This document shows positions 21,834-31,938 of a stretch of 64,000 bases of DNA, one piece after another (positions within the stretch are counted from its first letter, which is position 1; each line of letters opens with the position of its first letter). The stretch spans positions 766,001 through 830,000 of the forward strand of contig JACEVL010000045.1 of the NCBI GenBank assembly GCA_020284085.1. The letters run 5' to 3'. The notes beneath the pieces were generated by a model. That model did not search any database. It was not told the origin of the DNA and was given only the letters and a program-made list of their open reading frames with translations. A program made the translations under genes and the position numbers. The stretch comes from Aporrectodea caliginosa (Eukaryota; Annelida; Clitellata; Crassiclitellata; Lumbricidae).

Positions 21834-22907
21834 ATGACTAATGGTTATTTTTTTCCTGCATCGTATTCTGAGCACGTTCTTTTTAATGAATCATCTACTG
21901 TTGTTCATACGTTCAATCTGGCTGTGATTCAGGAATTCTTTTCTCAATCGGATTGGGATCATTTACATGCCGATAGTACGTTAGCAGAACAGCTTACGCT
22001 TCTGTTACCTACTTTCGTCAGTGGTACAAATTCGTCTGACAATTTGATTGATCAGCGTTTAACAGAGGATTTTTCTAGTGCTATGACATCTGTTAAGGCA
22101 GGTCAGGTTTTATTTAAGTCTCAAGACGACGTGATTCGCGATCAACTTGATACTTTCGGTAGCCCAATATTGGTAGCTTATTCGTCTTTTATTTTGCCTG
22201 TGGGTTCTGCTTTGATTGGTTTACTTATCATAGTAACAATTTATCTAGTGGTAAAGGTACATCGGTTGTCTGTTATTGTTTTGTCGTTGCCTCGTGTGAT
22301 TCCAGCTCAATCGGTTCCGTCAGTATGGATATTTTCTCCATCATCCAGTGTTTTGACTCCTGTGTCCACGATTAGTACAGGTTTTCCGGATTTTCAGTGG
22401 TTTCAGATTGTGGTGATTAGTTTATTGGTTCTCATTTTGTTGGTTGGGGTTTTTCGTAAACGGTGCAAGTGCTGTGTGACATCTACCAGTCCACAGGCTG
22501 TTTTTTTGGCTATTCATATCGGAAACGCAACTAACACGGTGGTTCTTCCTTGGCATAGACTTCACTTTGCTGTTAATGACTACGAGATCATGGCTTTAAG
22601 TGCTATATCGCAGGTTCGTCTTCAGCGTCATTGTTTATGGTCTAGTTTACTCTTTGATTGGCAAGTAGCTGTGTTACATAAACATTCGCAGATTCGTGTT
22701 GTATTGCCGCAGTCATTAAGAATTTCCTGCTCCACAGCTGGGAGATTGCGTCATATAATTGGAATTCATAAGCGTTACTACGTGAAACTTTTTATATCCA
22801 GTGCTGAATTCACTGTTCCTTTGGCTTTGGATGTATCAGCTGATTCTTCTCCTGTTCCGTATTCACCTAGCATTGAGTTGGTTGATATTCAGTCTTTATC
22901 TAGTTAA
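21834..22907 (+). CDS. env-like two-helix membrane protein of the LTR retroelement
   Basis: About 357 residues from ATG 21834. Two potential N-glycosylation sites (NESS, NSSD) lie in the N-terminal part. A hydrophobic helix is at about residues 120-141, followed by VKVHR, and a second at about 190-207, followed by the basic/Cys cluster RKRCKCC. The frame is open for some 22 codons upstream of the ATG and includes a hydrophobic stretch (SCVILIP); an acceptor-like TTATTTCAG lies there. Its position between pol and the polypurine tract is that of env in LTR retroelements, hence the env-like call. No similarity to a named envelope family is recognised. It is intact as an ORF, although the element is truncated. 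Confidence 0.45.
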   Translation: MTNGYFFPASYSEHVLFNESSTVVHTFNLAVIQEFFSQSDWDHLHADSTLAEQLTLLLPTFVSGTNSSDNLIDQRLTEDFSSAMTSVKAGQVLFKSQDDVIRDQLDTFGSPILVAYSSFILPVGSALIGLLIIVTIYLVVKVHRLSVIVLSLPRVIPAQSVPSVWIFSPSSSVLTPVSTISTGFPDFQWFQIVVISLLVLILLVGVFRKRCKCCVTSTSPQAVFLAIHIGNATNTVVLPWHRLHFAVNDYEIMALSAISQVRLQRHCLWSSLLFDWQVAVLHKHSQIRVVLPQSLRISCSTAGRLRHIIGIHKRYYVKLFISSAEFTVPLALDVSADSSPVPYSPSIELVDIQSLSS

Positions 22908-23138
22908 TGTTTTGGTTGAACTAATGGATTTTGAGTTACATTGCATTTTATTATAGTTTGCTTGCTTTTGCTTATTTGACATTCTTATGAGTTGGACTTG
23001 GTATTGGTTAGCATATGTATGTCGTGGTTTTTTTGTTTATTACTGTATCTGCATCGTTATAGTTACGCTAAGTTGTCATTTTATGGTGATTATGATATAT
23101 ATCAATGACCGCGGCACGGTCATTCACTTAGGGGGGCA

Positions 23139-23444
23139 TGTAGTGTAGTATGTAGGTGTGTAGTATCAGCCTAGGTGTGTGTGCAGTGACAGCGGCTGGC
23201 AAGCAGAGTTGGTGGCCTTGGTGGTGTGTGCAGGCAAGGGGTTATCTTGCCGGGGTATAAAACCAGTGTTTTGCGGAGCTGAGAGAGCGACCGGTTGAAT
23301 ATATGAGTGTGGCTGCTTCTCACCTAGCATTGTGTAAGTTGTATCTTAGTGCATTATGATTAATAAAGGTAGACGTTCTATACACAGTGTTGAGTTGTAT
23401 TAGGTAGCGTTAAGTCTGGAACATCCGACAATAGAGACGCTACA
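23139..23444 (+). mobile_element. 306-bp LTR with TATA box and polyadenylation signal
   Basis: Starts TGTAGTGTAG directly after a polypurine tract and ends GACGCTACA (inverted TGTAG/CTACA termini). TATAAAA lies at 23,256-23,262 and AATAAA at 23,362-23,367, in the right order for a promoter and poly(A) site. Confidence 0.8.
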
Positions 23445-23497
23445 CATGCATGGGTGTTCGCAGTCGATCCGTTTCTACCATCTAATCTTAAACCTAC

Positions 23498-23569
23498 CTC
23501 GTTCGTGGTGTTTAATTGGTAGTTACTTCCATCCCAATCGTTGTAATCTTCAGCTCCGCAGCATTCCAG
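23498..23569 (-). CDS. tetraspanin gene A, exon 5 (CCG motif exon)
   Basis: 24 codons flanked by acceptor TTTGAGGACAG and donor GTAGGT, phase 0 at both ends. It encodes LECCGAEDYNDWDG and following residues. The Cys-Cys-Gly motif is the hallmark of the tetraspanin large extracellular loop and forms its disulfides. Gene B has a homologous exon at 61,984-62,055 with 18 of 24 residues identical. It is the last exon of gene A found; the LTR retroelement begins about 53 bp further on, and no PxSCC or TM4 exon was found to the left. Confidence 0.88.
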
Positions 23570-23574
23570 CTGTC

Positions 23575-23890
23575 CTCAAAATAACACAACATTCCATGAG
23601 AGAACATAACATACGGTGAGATGACATATTTCATGAGAGAACTTTACATTCCATGAGATGACACACCATTTCAAGAGAGAAATCAACATTCCGTAAGATG
23701 ACACAACATTTCATGAGAGAATATAACATTCCATGAGAGAACATAACATTCCATGAGATGACACACCATTTCAAGAGAGAAATTAACATTCCGTAAGATG
23801 ACACAACATTTCATGAGAGAATATAACATTCCATGAGAGAACATAACATTCCGTAAGATGACTCAACCTTTCACAAGTGAGCATAACATT
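23575..23890. repeat. tandem repeat CATTCCATGAGAGAACATAA (about 20/40 bp)
   Basis: Alternating CATTCCATGAGAGAACATAA and CATTTCATGAGATGACAC-type units in gene A intron 4. A homologous array sits at 62,072-62,300 in gene B. Confidence 0.9.
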
Positions 23891-23904
23891 TCGTGCGGTA
23901 GGAG

Positions 23905-24050
23905 TATAGTAGTAATAGTATTAGTAGTGGTGGTAAAATAGTAGTAGTAATGGTGGCGTTGGTGGTAGTGGTAGTAGTAGTGGTGGTATTTGAATAGTAG
24001 TAATAGCAGTTTTAGAAGTCTAAGCAGTAGTAGTAATATTATTATTTCCA
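23905..24050. repeat. (GTA)n/(GTG)n triplet tract
   Basis: Degenerate AGTAGTAATAGTAGTGG-type sequence, shared with gene B at 62,315-62,440. Confidence 0.85.
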
Positions 24051-24145
24051 CAATACCACATAATGTAAATTCTCACGCCGATAATGTGATGAGCAATAAT
24101 GTTCTGAATGGTTCACAATATAACACGTGATTTCCATAGACTCAC

Positions 24146-24259
24146 GTCCAACTGCATGTTGTTCCATTTCACGCTGACGTTATCGGTGGCGTATTCATCT
24201 ACGTAAAGGTATTTGATTTCATCCTGCATTTCGGTTTTTGTTCCAGGATCAGCATCAAT
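24146..24259 (-). CDS. tetraspanin gene A, exon 4 (proximal large extracellular loop)
   Basis: 38 codons between acceptor CAATGACAG and donor GTGAGT, phase 0 at both ends. It starts IDADPGTKTEMQDEIK and ends DNVSVKWNNMQLD, continuing into the CCG exon. The amphipathic helices followed by W-N-x-M-Q and then C-C-G match the usual start of the tetraspanin loop. The gene B counterpart (62,540-62,653) is the same length with about 28 of 38 residues identical. Nearly all nucleotide differences change amino acids, although adjoining introns are almost identical. Confidence 0.88.
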
Positions 24260-24714
24260 CTGTCATTGGATAAGGGACAGCATGGTAAGGTACGGTTAGG
24301 TTACAGACGAGGTTAGGTGAGATAGGGTGAAAAAATAAACATAAGTGAATTACGATAAGTCAACGTTAATAACTGTCAGATAATGTAAGGCGAGATGAAG
24401 CTAGATCAGGTTATGTAAGATAAGTGAGGATTAGTTGTTTGGAAAAGGTGAGTAAAGTTTGTGTAAGGTAAGGTGTGAACTTAGCCTTTACACTTTTTAA
24501 TAAGCAAATATTATTTATGTGCGCGTTTATGTTTAAAATTTCCGTGACGTAGCATCGACGAGCTATAACCTATACAATACAATATACAATACAAATGAAA
24601 ATTTATAGCGCATGTCTTGCACGAGAGCGCGTTTCGCTGCATTCCTAGTCATAATAGTTAGTTTCTTACAATGTGAATAGATGAGTTTTTAATATTGTTT
24701 TTAATTGTAATTGT

Positions 24715-24916
24715 AATTGTAATCGAGCATTTATATAGCGCTACTCAAAAATCCGCAGCGCTCGCGACCTGCTTCCGTGCCTGCGTCAGGGAACAAAAAT
24801 GTCTTAAGGCGTCTACGGAACTGGGAAGGTGATAGGGCTAGTAACTCAAGGCGAAGAGACTGGGGAAGAGAGTTTCAAGCTGATGGGCCAACACGGGCAA
24901 AGAACCTAGAGCGATT
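24715..24916 (-). mobile_element. LINE 3'-end insertion in gene A (empty site in gene B)
   Basis: Begins with GTAATTGTAATTGTAATCGA then a TTTATATAGCGCTACTC core and a GCGCTCGCGACC segment. The gene B paralogue (near 63,220) reads straight from the left flank into GAGCAACAGAT, so this segment is an insertion or its loss in gene B. Confidence 0.75.
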
Positions 24917-24929
24917 TTGAGCAACAGAT

Positions 24930-25028
24930 CGTAATCGTAATCGTAATCGTAATCTCCAAACTTGTAAAGCGCCATTCGAAAGCCAAGCTCAGGGCACCAT
25001 CTTATTCACGAGCGCTGGATGTGCAATG
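24930..25028 (-). mobile_element. (GTAATC)n-tailed short element inserted in gene A (empty site in gene B)
   Basis: Four GTAATC units, core CTTGTAAAGCGCCATTCGAA, AGCCAAGCTCAGGGCACC and CTTATTCACGAGCGCT. In gene B the flanks CAACAGAT and GCGAACTGAAG are adjacent. Confidence 0.8.
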
Positions 25029-25243
25029 GCGAACTGAAGTTGAAAGACTGGTTGTTATCTGGTTGTTGACTTGCTTGTGATTGGTTGGCGTTGCGCCAAG
25101 CTAACATCAAAAGGGATTACTGTCCGTCCATATTTTAAATGTACTCTCCTGATTGGTGGGCGTTCGCGCGCATTGTCTGACGTCGGCGATGACCGTTAAC
25201 ATGGCGGGGAAAAGTCTGTTACTGTCAAGGGAGTGCGGAAACA

Positions 25244-25798
25244 GCTTTTATAATTATATTCTTTATTGAAACAATCCGGTTGACAGACCGCAACCGCTTA
25301 CAGTGTACAATAATATTATAATAATAATACGGATATTCTTTTTCACTGTTAGTTAAGGTTTTCGGTTGTTTTTTATATTTTCATAGTGTTTTGAATCGAG
25401 TTAATCATTTACTATGTGATATGTACTATACTGTTTGCATTGCTGTACGAAACTTGATGTTGCACTGTTTATCAAGAATTTAGCTAATTCATATTTCTGA
25501 AATATTGTTCTAGGTGTCCCTAGTTAGCGGGATCTTGATCCCTTTTGGGACTCCTCTTGCGGCCAATCCTGATACTTTATGTTGAAATGTTATGTGTTTT
25601 CATTTGGCTTCAATAAAAGAGATTTGATTGATTTTATTGATTGATTGATTGATAATAATATTATTATGCAATTGAAACAAGAACGCAAATGACAGAAGAC
25701 ATAAATCTTAACTACTAACAGAGGTTAGTACAGAACAGACAGCCTGCAATACACGGCGCTAATAGCAACCTACAAAGCATGTCCGCCTACGGACTGGA
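25244..25798 (+). mobile_element. about 555-bp insertion in gene A containing a LINE 3' end with (TTGA)n tail
   Basis: Gene B joins GCGGAAACA directly to TGGTAGCGATTGTCTG. Inside the insert, CTTCAATAAAAGAGATTTGA followed by ATTGATTGATTGATTGA looks like a LINE 3' end with a poly(A) signal and short tandem tail (about 25,500-25,660). The remainder is AT-rich and unassigned. Confidence 0.65.
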
Positions 25799-26459
25799 TA
25801 TGGTAGCGATTGTCTGCTGATAATTTGAGTTTAAAATGTTGTTGAGTGTAGAGAAATCGTATGCCTGGAGTGAAGTACAGTGAATTAATGCTAGGGCCTA
25901 GGCTACCTGAGAAAATCAAAGTCTATGTGGCTTTTCTTGAGTTAAGGCTGCACTACAAATATGGCTAGGTGAAGGTTCGAAACCTCGTCCATTGACAGCG
26001 TTGAAAGGTCGTCGATATAAGGTGTAATAAGGCGAAGTAAGAGAAGGTTAGGTCGGTCGGGTAAGGTCAGGTGACCTCAGGCAATGTAAGGTACACTCTA
26101 AGTGGAGGCGAGATCGAGTTAGGCAAGGCAAGGTAAGGCGATAAGAGGTCAGATAAGGAAAATTAAGGCAAAGTAACGTATGGCGAAATGAGGTTATTAA
26201 GGTATGGTGAGGTGAGGACAGGTGAGGTTAGGCAAGGCAACGTAAGCTTAGGAAAGGTAAGTTCAGGGAAGGAGAAAAGATAAAGCTCACGTTGACCTCA
26301 AATAAGATTCACAACAGGTGAGTGTTGTACAGTTAAATCAATTTAATTAATCTTACAATCTTAAATTCGATTCCTGTAATAACTTGCAATGTGAATCATC
26401 CGTTCATGCTATGTATTGTAATCATCCTGCGTACTTGTCAGTTTGAAACATTAAACGAA

Positions 26460-26557
26460 GATTATTATATTATTATTATTATTATTATTATTAATAATAA
26501 TAATATTATTATTATTATTAATATTATTATTATTATTATAATTATTATTAATATTAA

Positions 26558-26624
<67 letters not shown>

Positions 26625-26684
26625 TTTTTTTTTACCCGAGGTATCAAGGATCCCTCAGGATTTATGAAAAATTGCTTTAGGAGC

Positions 26685-26740
<56 letters not shown>

Positions 26741-26745
26741 CTGAC
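26460..26745. repeat. (TTA)n microsatellite abutting gene A exon 3 donor
   Basis: TTA/ATT runs at 26,460-26,620 and 26,691-26,740. The second run begins inside the splice donor context of exon 3 (GTCAGTATAATAATAAT on the minus strand). Confidence 0.95.
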
Positions 26746-26820
26746 CGAGTCCCAGAATACACCGGTGATGCTAATCAGGATCAGCTCCAATATTAGGATG
26801 AAACTGACGATCCCGATAAA
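26746..26820 (-). CDS. tetraspanin gene A, exon 3 (third transmembrane helix)
   Basis: 25 codons between acceptor TGTGTTTTAG and donor GTCAGT, phase 0. It encodes the hydrophobic helix FIGIVSFILILELILISI then TGVFWDS, with a buried Glu as commonly seen in tetraspanin TM3. A 75-bp TM3 exon is also the usual size in this family. It links TM2 (exon 2) to the large loop (exon 4). Confidence 0.85.
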
Positions 26821-26890
26821 CTAAAACACACAGCACCACATCATGAAACATGTGACATCAGGTAACATAATGTAATATAACATTTATATA

Positions 26891-27327
26891 GGGGTCGTCC
26901 ATTAATTATGTCAACAAAATAGGGGAAGGGGTTTGGAAAAGTTTGACAGTTGTTGACAAAAGGGGGGGGGGGGTTCGGTACAATTTGACGTCAACAAATT
27001 TTTTTCCAATGAATCAACACAGACCCTTCAAAATGGTAGCAAAAATTAAGTAATGCTAAAAATGTATAAAGTGATTAATGTTTAATACTACTAAAAAGCT
27101 GGTAATAAACTAAACTCATATATTTTGAAATTCAAGATTGCATTTTTTAGTGTAATTTAAAAAAAATTCTACATGTAGGCCTATTGAGCCATTGTGTTTC
27201 TTTTTGTAGGGGGTTCTTGGATTGTTGACATAATTTTTTAGGGGGTCCATCAATATTTGACAGTTGTTTACAAGGGGGCGGGTAAAAAACTGCCTAAAAT
27301 TTGTTGACATAATTAATGGACGACCCC
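26891..27327. mobile_element. MITE with perfect 28-bp terminal inverted repeats
   Basis: The left end GGGGTCGTCCATTAATTATG (plus TCAACAAA) is the exact inverse complement of the right end. Flanks share ATA, so a 3-bp target duplication is possible. 437 bp, no ORF. It lies in gene A intron 2. Confidence 0.85.
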
Positions 27328-27344
27328 ATAGTACATATAGAGGT

Positions 27345-27880
27345 AACAATCCTAATCGAGTATTTATAAAGCGCCACTTATTTCAGAGGTGCTCCCGACC
27401 CAAGCCAGTGTCTTCATTGACAAAAAGAGGTTTTCAGGCGATTGCGCAACTGGTCATAGGAAAGAGAAAGGAAGTCAGCCCAAAGAAACTAAGGCAGGGA
27501 AGGTTCCAGCTAGATGGGCAGAAAGTGAACTTCTTGGAATGGGCCATAGAGGTACGCATTCGAGGGACAACCAAGTGGCCACGGGCCGAATACCGAAGGG
27601 AACAACGACCAGGGAGAGCAGAAACTGGAGTACAGTTGACCTTGAGATAGTGTGGTGCAAAGCCAGCAAGACAATTTCGCATGAGGGAGCAGATCTTGAA
27701 TTGGATGCGTTGGCGAATCGAATGTGGAGCCAGTGCAGGAAGTCTCGGGTGAAAGAAGAGATAATTGGCAAACTTCGTAATGCCCTCTTTGAGCCGGACA
27801 GAAGCGTTAAGGATGGATTGAAGATTAGATGCAACTGCAATGTAATGTAGCATTCATTTAGCGGCTTCAGACATCCCAAA
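27345..27880 (-). pseudogene. C-terminal remnant of a CR1/Rex1-like LINE ORF with its 3' end
   Basis: On the minus strand: a helix with PHSIRQRIQFKICSL, AGFAPHYLK, then HLVVPRMRTSMA and SWNLPCLSFF. This follows the common R-I-x-F-K ... G-x-A-P-x-Y-L ... L-x-V-P-R-x-R-T ... W-N-x-L-P order at the end of such reverse transcriptase ORFs. It is followed (towards lower coordinates) by GGAGCACCTCTGAAATAAGT and GGCGCTTTATAAATA. This links the dispersed GCGCC-TTATAAA cores of the window to LINE 3' ends. Confidence 0.6.
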
Positions 27881-28019
27881 ACCCTGAAGACAAAAGAAAA
27901 ACAAAGAGTATTGTATTGAAAACTGAATCGCTTGAAACCGTTTTGTTAATTTTATGGTCGTATGTCGTATAGGCTTATTGGCAGACTTGGAATTGAGTTT
28001 GCCTCTCACTTATTGATCC

Positions 28020-28100
28020 GAGAGCGCTTCTCTTTCTCTGATTGTCTCTGTCTCTGTCTCTTTCTCTCTGTGTCTGTCTGTCTCTATCTATCTCTCTGGC
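28020..28100. repeat. (CT)-rich/(CTGT) microsatellite
   Basis: Short imperfect TCTCTGTCTCTGTC run. Confidence 0.8.
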
Positions 28101-28314
28101 TAGCCTACTAACTGACTTATGTTAAGGTCCGAACTATGATCTTGATAACTATAATTATTAGAACCCGTGATTTTGACCTGTCTATCACTGATAGTTCGAC
28201 CTTCGTCTCAATAATTATTATTAAACCAACGTCACCAAAATCTACAGCGTTGGTCGAGCGATAACAGTTCGATTATACGACGTAAGCCTATTGGCCTGGA
28301 GCCACGAGCCACTC

Positions 28315-28490
28315 ATCAGTGGCTAGTGTTAGTTTTAACGTTAGTGTTAACTTTAGTGCTAGTTTAGCTCTGTTGTTGGTGTTAGTGTTACCCTTGGTGT
28401 TAGTGCTAGTGTTACTCTTGGTCTTGAAGGTGCTGTTAGTGTTAGTTGTAGTGTTGGTTAAGTTACCGTTAGTCTCTATTTTATTGTTAT
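28315..28490. repeat. degenerate (GTGTTA)n tract
   Basis: GTTAGTGTTA-type hexamers with many substitutions. Confidence 0.8.
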
Positions 28491-28624
28491 GCGCTTGATG
28501 ATGTAGGCTATGAGTCTTTGTTGTAGTGCTAAGGGGATTCGTGTTAATGTGAATCTATTGTTGTTAGTTTTAGTCCTGGTGGCTGGTGTTAGTCCACTTG
28601 TGGTCCTTTGCTTTAGGTGTAACA

Positions 28625-28800
28625 TGGTGGCCGATTGGTTACAGCTCTTGCCTTGTTACACGAAGAGTGCGGGTTCGATCCTCCTCCCCTAAGGCGATTA
28701 CTGTGTAGGAACCTTGAGCAAGTCCTTCACTCACAATGACTCAGCGCCAGTGGTTAAATTCATCCGAATTCCACCGGATTTGAGACCATGAACGAATCCG
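28625..28800 (+). repeat. tRNA-derived SINE
   Basis: A-box-like TGGCCGATTGGTTA, B-box-like GCGGGTTCGATCC, then ACCTTGAGCAAGTCCTTCAC and AATGACTCAGCGC, which resemble the conserved SINE body found behind tRNA heads in many animals. Confidence 0.65.
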
Positions 28801-28804
28801 TCTC

Positions 28805-28965
28805 CGAAAATCGTAATCGTAGATTCCAAAGGGCTCAAATAACATAGACCCGCCACCTGAACCATCGATGGATCCGTCACCGAAAATCGTAATCGTAGAT
28901 TCCAGACTTCTAAAGTTCGACTTGAAAGCCAAGCGAGGGGCACCAGCTTATTCACGAGCGTATTA
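28805..28965 (-). repeat. (AATCGT)-tailed dispersed 3'-end elements, two nested copies
   Basis: AAAATCGTAATCGTAGATTC occurs twice (about 28,807 and 28,884). The second copy continues with AAAGCCAAGCGAGGGGCACC and AGCTTATTCACGAGCG. Confidence 0.7.
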
Positions 28966-29232
28966 GTTTAATCAAAACCCTAAGAGTAGATAGACTCGTC
29001 ACCTACACGTGTTTTTGTTACGATAATCGACCATATGCACATTGTTTCACACACTTTATGCTTATCCGAATAGCAAATAGCGAATATATCGGTTACAGAT
29101 TAATCAGTTAGGCTTAAGTTTTAGATTTGTAAAGATTTGAAAATCCGGAACCTATGGATGAGCAATGTAACCACTGCTCAACGCAATCGATTTATTATTA
29201 GTCATTAGATAATGGCGCTTAATAAATGAACG

Positions 29233-29279
29233 ACACCACCACCACCACCACCACCACCACCACCACCACCACCACCACC

Positions 29280-29311
<32 letters not shown>

Positions 29312-29312
29312 C

Positions 29313-29375
<63 letters not shown>

Positions 29376-29376
29376 C
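29233..29376. repeat. compound (CAC)n(CAA)n(TAA)n microsatellite
   Basis: About 21 CAC, a few CAA and about 25 TAA units. The poly-Thr/poly-Asn and poly-Leu/poly-Val ORFs here are artefacts. Confidence 0.97.
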
Positions 29377-29383
29377 GCAGTCG

Positions 29384-29985
29384 GAGTGAGGCTAGGGACA
29401 GCACTCTATGAACCACATCTGTGCCACCACTGTCGACAAAAAGTCGACGCAAGAGGACTTCATGGGCTGGTTTGCAGAGGAGGCGGCGGAAAACATCAAC
29501 GACACAGTATGTTAAACGACATCATCTGGAGAGCACTTGGCAGAGCAAAAATCCCCTCACAGAAAGAACCTCTCGGTCTGTCAAGAGAAGATGGAAAGCG
29601 ACCAGACGGTGTCACGCTGATCCCTTGGTCACGTGGACGATGTCTTGCATGGGATGTGACAGTGCCCGACACCTACGCCACGTCTCATCTTGGCCATACA
29701 TCTACTGGCGCTGGGAAAGCCGCCGAACGCGCAGTTGTCTCCAAGAGGGTCAAATATTCCACCATCACTACCACCCACGTTTTTGTAGCGGTCGCCTTAG
29801 AAACTGGCGGCGCTTGGAGCAGAGAGGGACTACAGTTCGTTTCTGAGTTGGGAAGACGGACAAGTGACGCAACACATGATCCAATGGAGTCATCATACCT
29901 ATTCCAGCGGATCTCAGTGGCTCTTCAACGGGGGAACGCCATCTGCCTCTCCGGGACACTGCCACCGATCTCTGAACACTGCTGA
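29384..29985 (+). pseudogene. 3' end of a non-LTR retrotransposon ORF (5'-truncated)
   Basis: About 200 open codons to TGA 29985. It starts with a zinc-finger-like CHHCRQKVDARGLHGLVC, then GKHQRHSMLNDIIWRALGRA, KRPDGVTLIPW, CLAWDVTVPDT and ends QRISVALQRGNA. This order is familiar from the C-terminal domain of a widespread animal LINE family. No reverse transcriptase core is present. An AAT microsatellite follows immediately, as LINE tails often do. It lies in gene A intron 2 about 285 bp from exon 2; the clade is not assigned. Confidence 0.75.
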
Positions 29986-29993
29986 AATGACAC

Positions 29994-30232
<239 letters not shown>

Positions 30233-30270
30233 GAAACGACTCGACTTGAATAGTTTATAGTTCGTCTCAC

Positions 30271-30480
30271 CACAAATAGCACGCCCTTGCTATCCTTTGA
30301 TTTGTATGCTCCGAACATTCCAACGAAGGCGACGATGAGTAGAAGGCATCCTATGGAGATCATGATGTAGACGGACGCCCAGTAGAGATCCTCGTCGAGT
30401 GCGACCTGGGCAAAATACTCCTCTGCAGTCGAATCGAGGGACATCCAGATGCCGACGCCCAACATAGTCCCTCCGATCAG
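30271..30480 (-). CDS. tetraspanin gene A, exon 2 (end of TM1, small loop, TM2)
   Basis: 70 codons between acceptor TACTTGAATAG and donor GTGAGA, phase 0 at both ends. It begins LIGGTMLGVGIWMSLD (end of TM1). The small extracellular loop follows (AEEYFAQVALDEDL). TM2 is YIMISIGCLLLIVAFVGMFG, followed by the short polar turn AYKSKDSKGVLFV leading to TM3. The TM1-small loop-TM2-polar turn order and the absence of gaps are as in tetraspanins, four-helix membrane scaffolds that organise partner proteins at the surface. It joins in frame to exon 1 (44.9 kb) and exon 3. Confidence 0.9.
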
Positions 30481-30859
30481 CTATTCAAGTACCACACATT
30501 GACATACAATTAAGTGCAATGTGATGGGATGTGATGCTGCGTGACATGAGCCGATATGATGTGATGCAACGTGATGTGATGTAATCTGAAGTGATGTGGT
30601 GTGATATTATGTGATCGCTGTCCCAAACCTGTATGAGGAAGGTGGGCGACTCTAACGACCTTTGCTATCACACAGATTCGTCAAACTGAAACTGCTACTA
30701 CTCACCTAACTATCTGGAGCTGCAAGAAGTCTTCACAGTTATAAAATGTCATTAATTAACGAATGGCAGAGGAACTACGATAGTGACCCTAATGGTCAAC
30801 ATTATAAGTAGGCATATATTTTTCCTTTGGTGGACAAAAACATCAAATTTATTGACCTT

Positions 30860-31130
30860 AATAGAAAGAAGAAGATTTAAATTTCAAGATTGAGATTAGG
30901 AAAAGCAAAACTAAATGAAAGACTTCTTCTTACGAAGAAGCATGAAAGTGGTCTTTGTAATTTATGTAAGCTTAGGCCTAAAGTCACAGAAAACATAAAC
31001 CATTTATTATTAATTTGTAAAAACAGAAAATATCTTTAACATATTAAGAGAAGTATGTGTTTCATATAAAGTAGATCTTAACACCAAGAATTTTCCAACT
31101 ATCACTCCAATAGTAACACATTAAGGTCGC
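30860..31130 (+). pseudogene. LINE C-terminal remnant with C-x2-C ... H-x4-C motif
   Basis: Frames contain SRLRLGKAKLNERLLL, then CNLCKLRPK and INHLLLICKNRK. The R-L-R-x-G-x-x-x-L-N ... C-x2-C ... H-x4-C order is typical of the end of reverse transcriptase ORFs of several LINE families. Frameshifts and stops are present. Confidence 0.5.
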
Positions 31131-31397
31131 AGACACTTAAAAATGTGAAACCGTTTCTGGTCGAAGGTATATCTCATGACGTTCAAAAGCTCGGCGTTCT
31201 TATCTCTGTTTAAACGCTGTCGTTGAAAGAAGGTTAGTTGCTGTTTAACGACGCTGTGTCAAAACAAAGATGATTGGCGTAGCCCTCGTCCTTTCTCCAG
31301 GCTTGAGACTGGCACTACCACTGGTAGTCTCACCTAGGCCTGGGAGTCACTTTGGTCAGCCAATCTGACCCTACTTGACCCTAAAGTGACTTGAGGT

Positions 31398-31938
31398 CAG
31401 TGTGATTCTCCTTACAGATTTTATTTTAGTTTTAGCTACAGTTATAGTTAATGGTTTTTATTTTAGTTATAGTTATAGTTATAGTTAGCATTATTTTTTA
31501 GTTATAGTTATAGTTATAGTTAATGGATTTTTATTTTCGTTAATTTTAGTTACTACTTAGTTACAATAATTAAGGCTATAAGCAAAATTGTGCGTATTAA
31601 CACGCTGTTTCACAATTTGCTCAGAGCTATGAAAGCCTTTGAAGCATGGTTGCATTCTGCTTCATGAATACACGAGTTTCCAAAGTAACTGACAAATTGC
31701 ATAATAAAATATCGCATTTTTGGTTCTCATTTATGTCGAATCGTCCATATTGCACTTCCTATTTTTATTTTTTGCATTAACGAAGATAAGGATGAATTTT
31801 CGTTAGTGTTATTTTCGTTTTAGTTATAGTTATAGTTAATGATATTTTTAGTTATAGTTATAGTTATCGTTAACGAAATCATTTTATTTTCGTTAACGAA
31901 CATTTTCGTTATCGTTATCGTTAACGAGAATCACACTG
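31398..31938. mobile_element. nested hAT-type MITE (CAGTGTGATTCTC ends, 8-bp TSD)
   Basis: Perfect 13-bp terminal inverted repeats CAGTGTGATTCTC. Exact 8-bp duplication CTTGAGGT at 31,390-31,397 and 31,939-31,946. The interior is largely AGTTATAGTTATAGTTA-type repeats and mixed sequence. CAGTG ends with 8-bp duplications are characteristic of hAT elements. Confidence 0.9.

Larger units (their letters stand above)
20640..23444 (+). mobile_element. 5'-truncated LTR retroelement (3' part plus one LTR)
   Basis: Read on the plus strand: a chromodomain-like ORF, two membrane-protein ORFs, a polypurine tract (TTAGGGGGGCA, about 23,128-23,138) and a single LTR at 23,139-23,444. No gag, protease, reverse transcriptase, integrase core or 5' LTR is present. 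The left boundary is not defined and no target duplication could be identified. Comparison with the gene B paralogue shows that the right end lies about 53 bp from gene A exon 5, inside its following intron. Confidence 0.75.

Noticed and set aside
23575..23890. CRISPR-like array
   Set aside because: Tandem units without unique spacers in a eukaryotic intron; it is a minisatellite.
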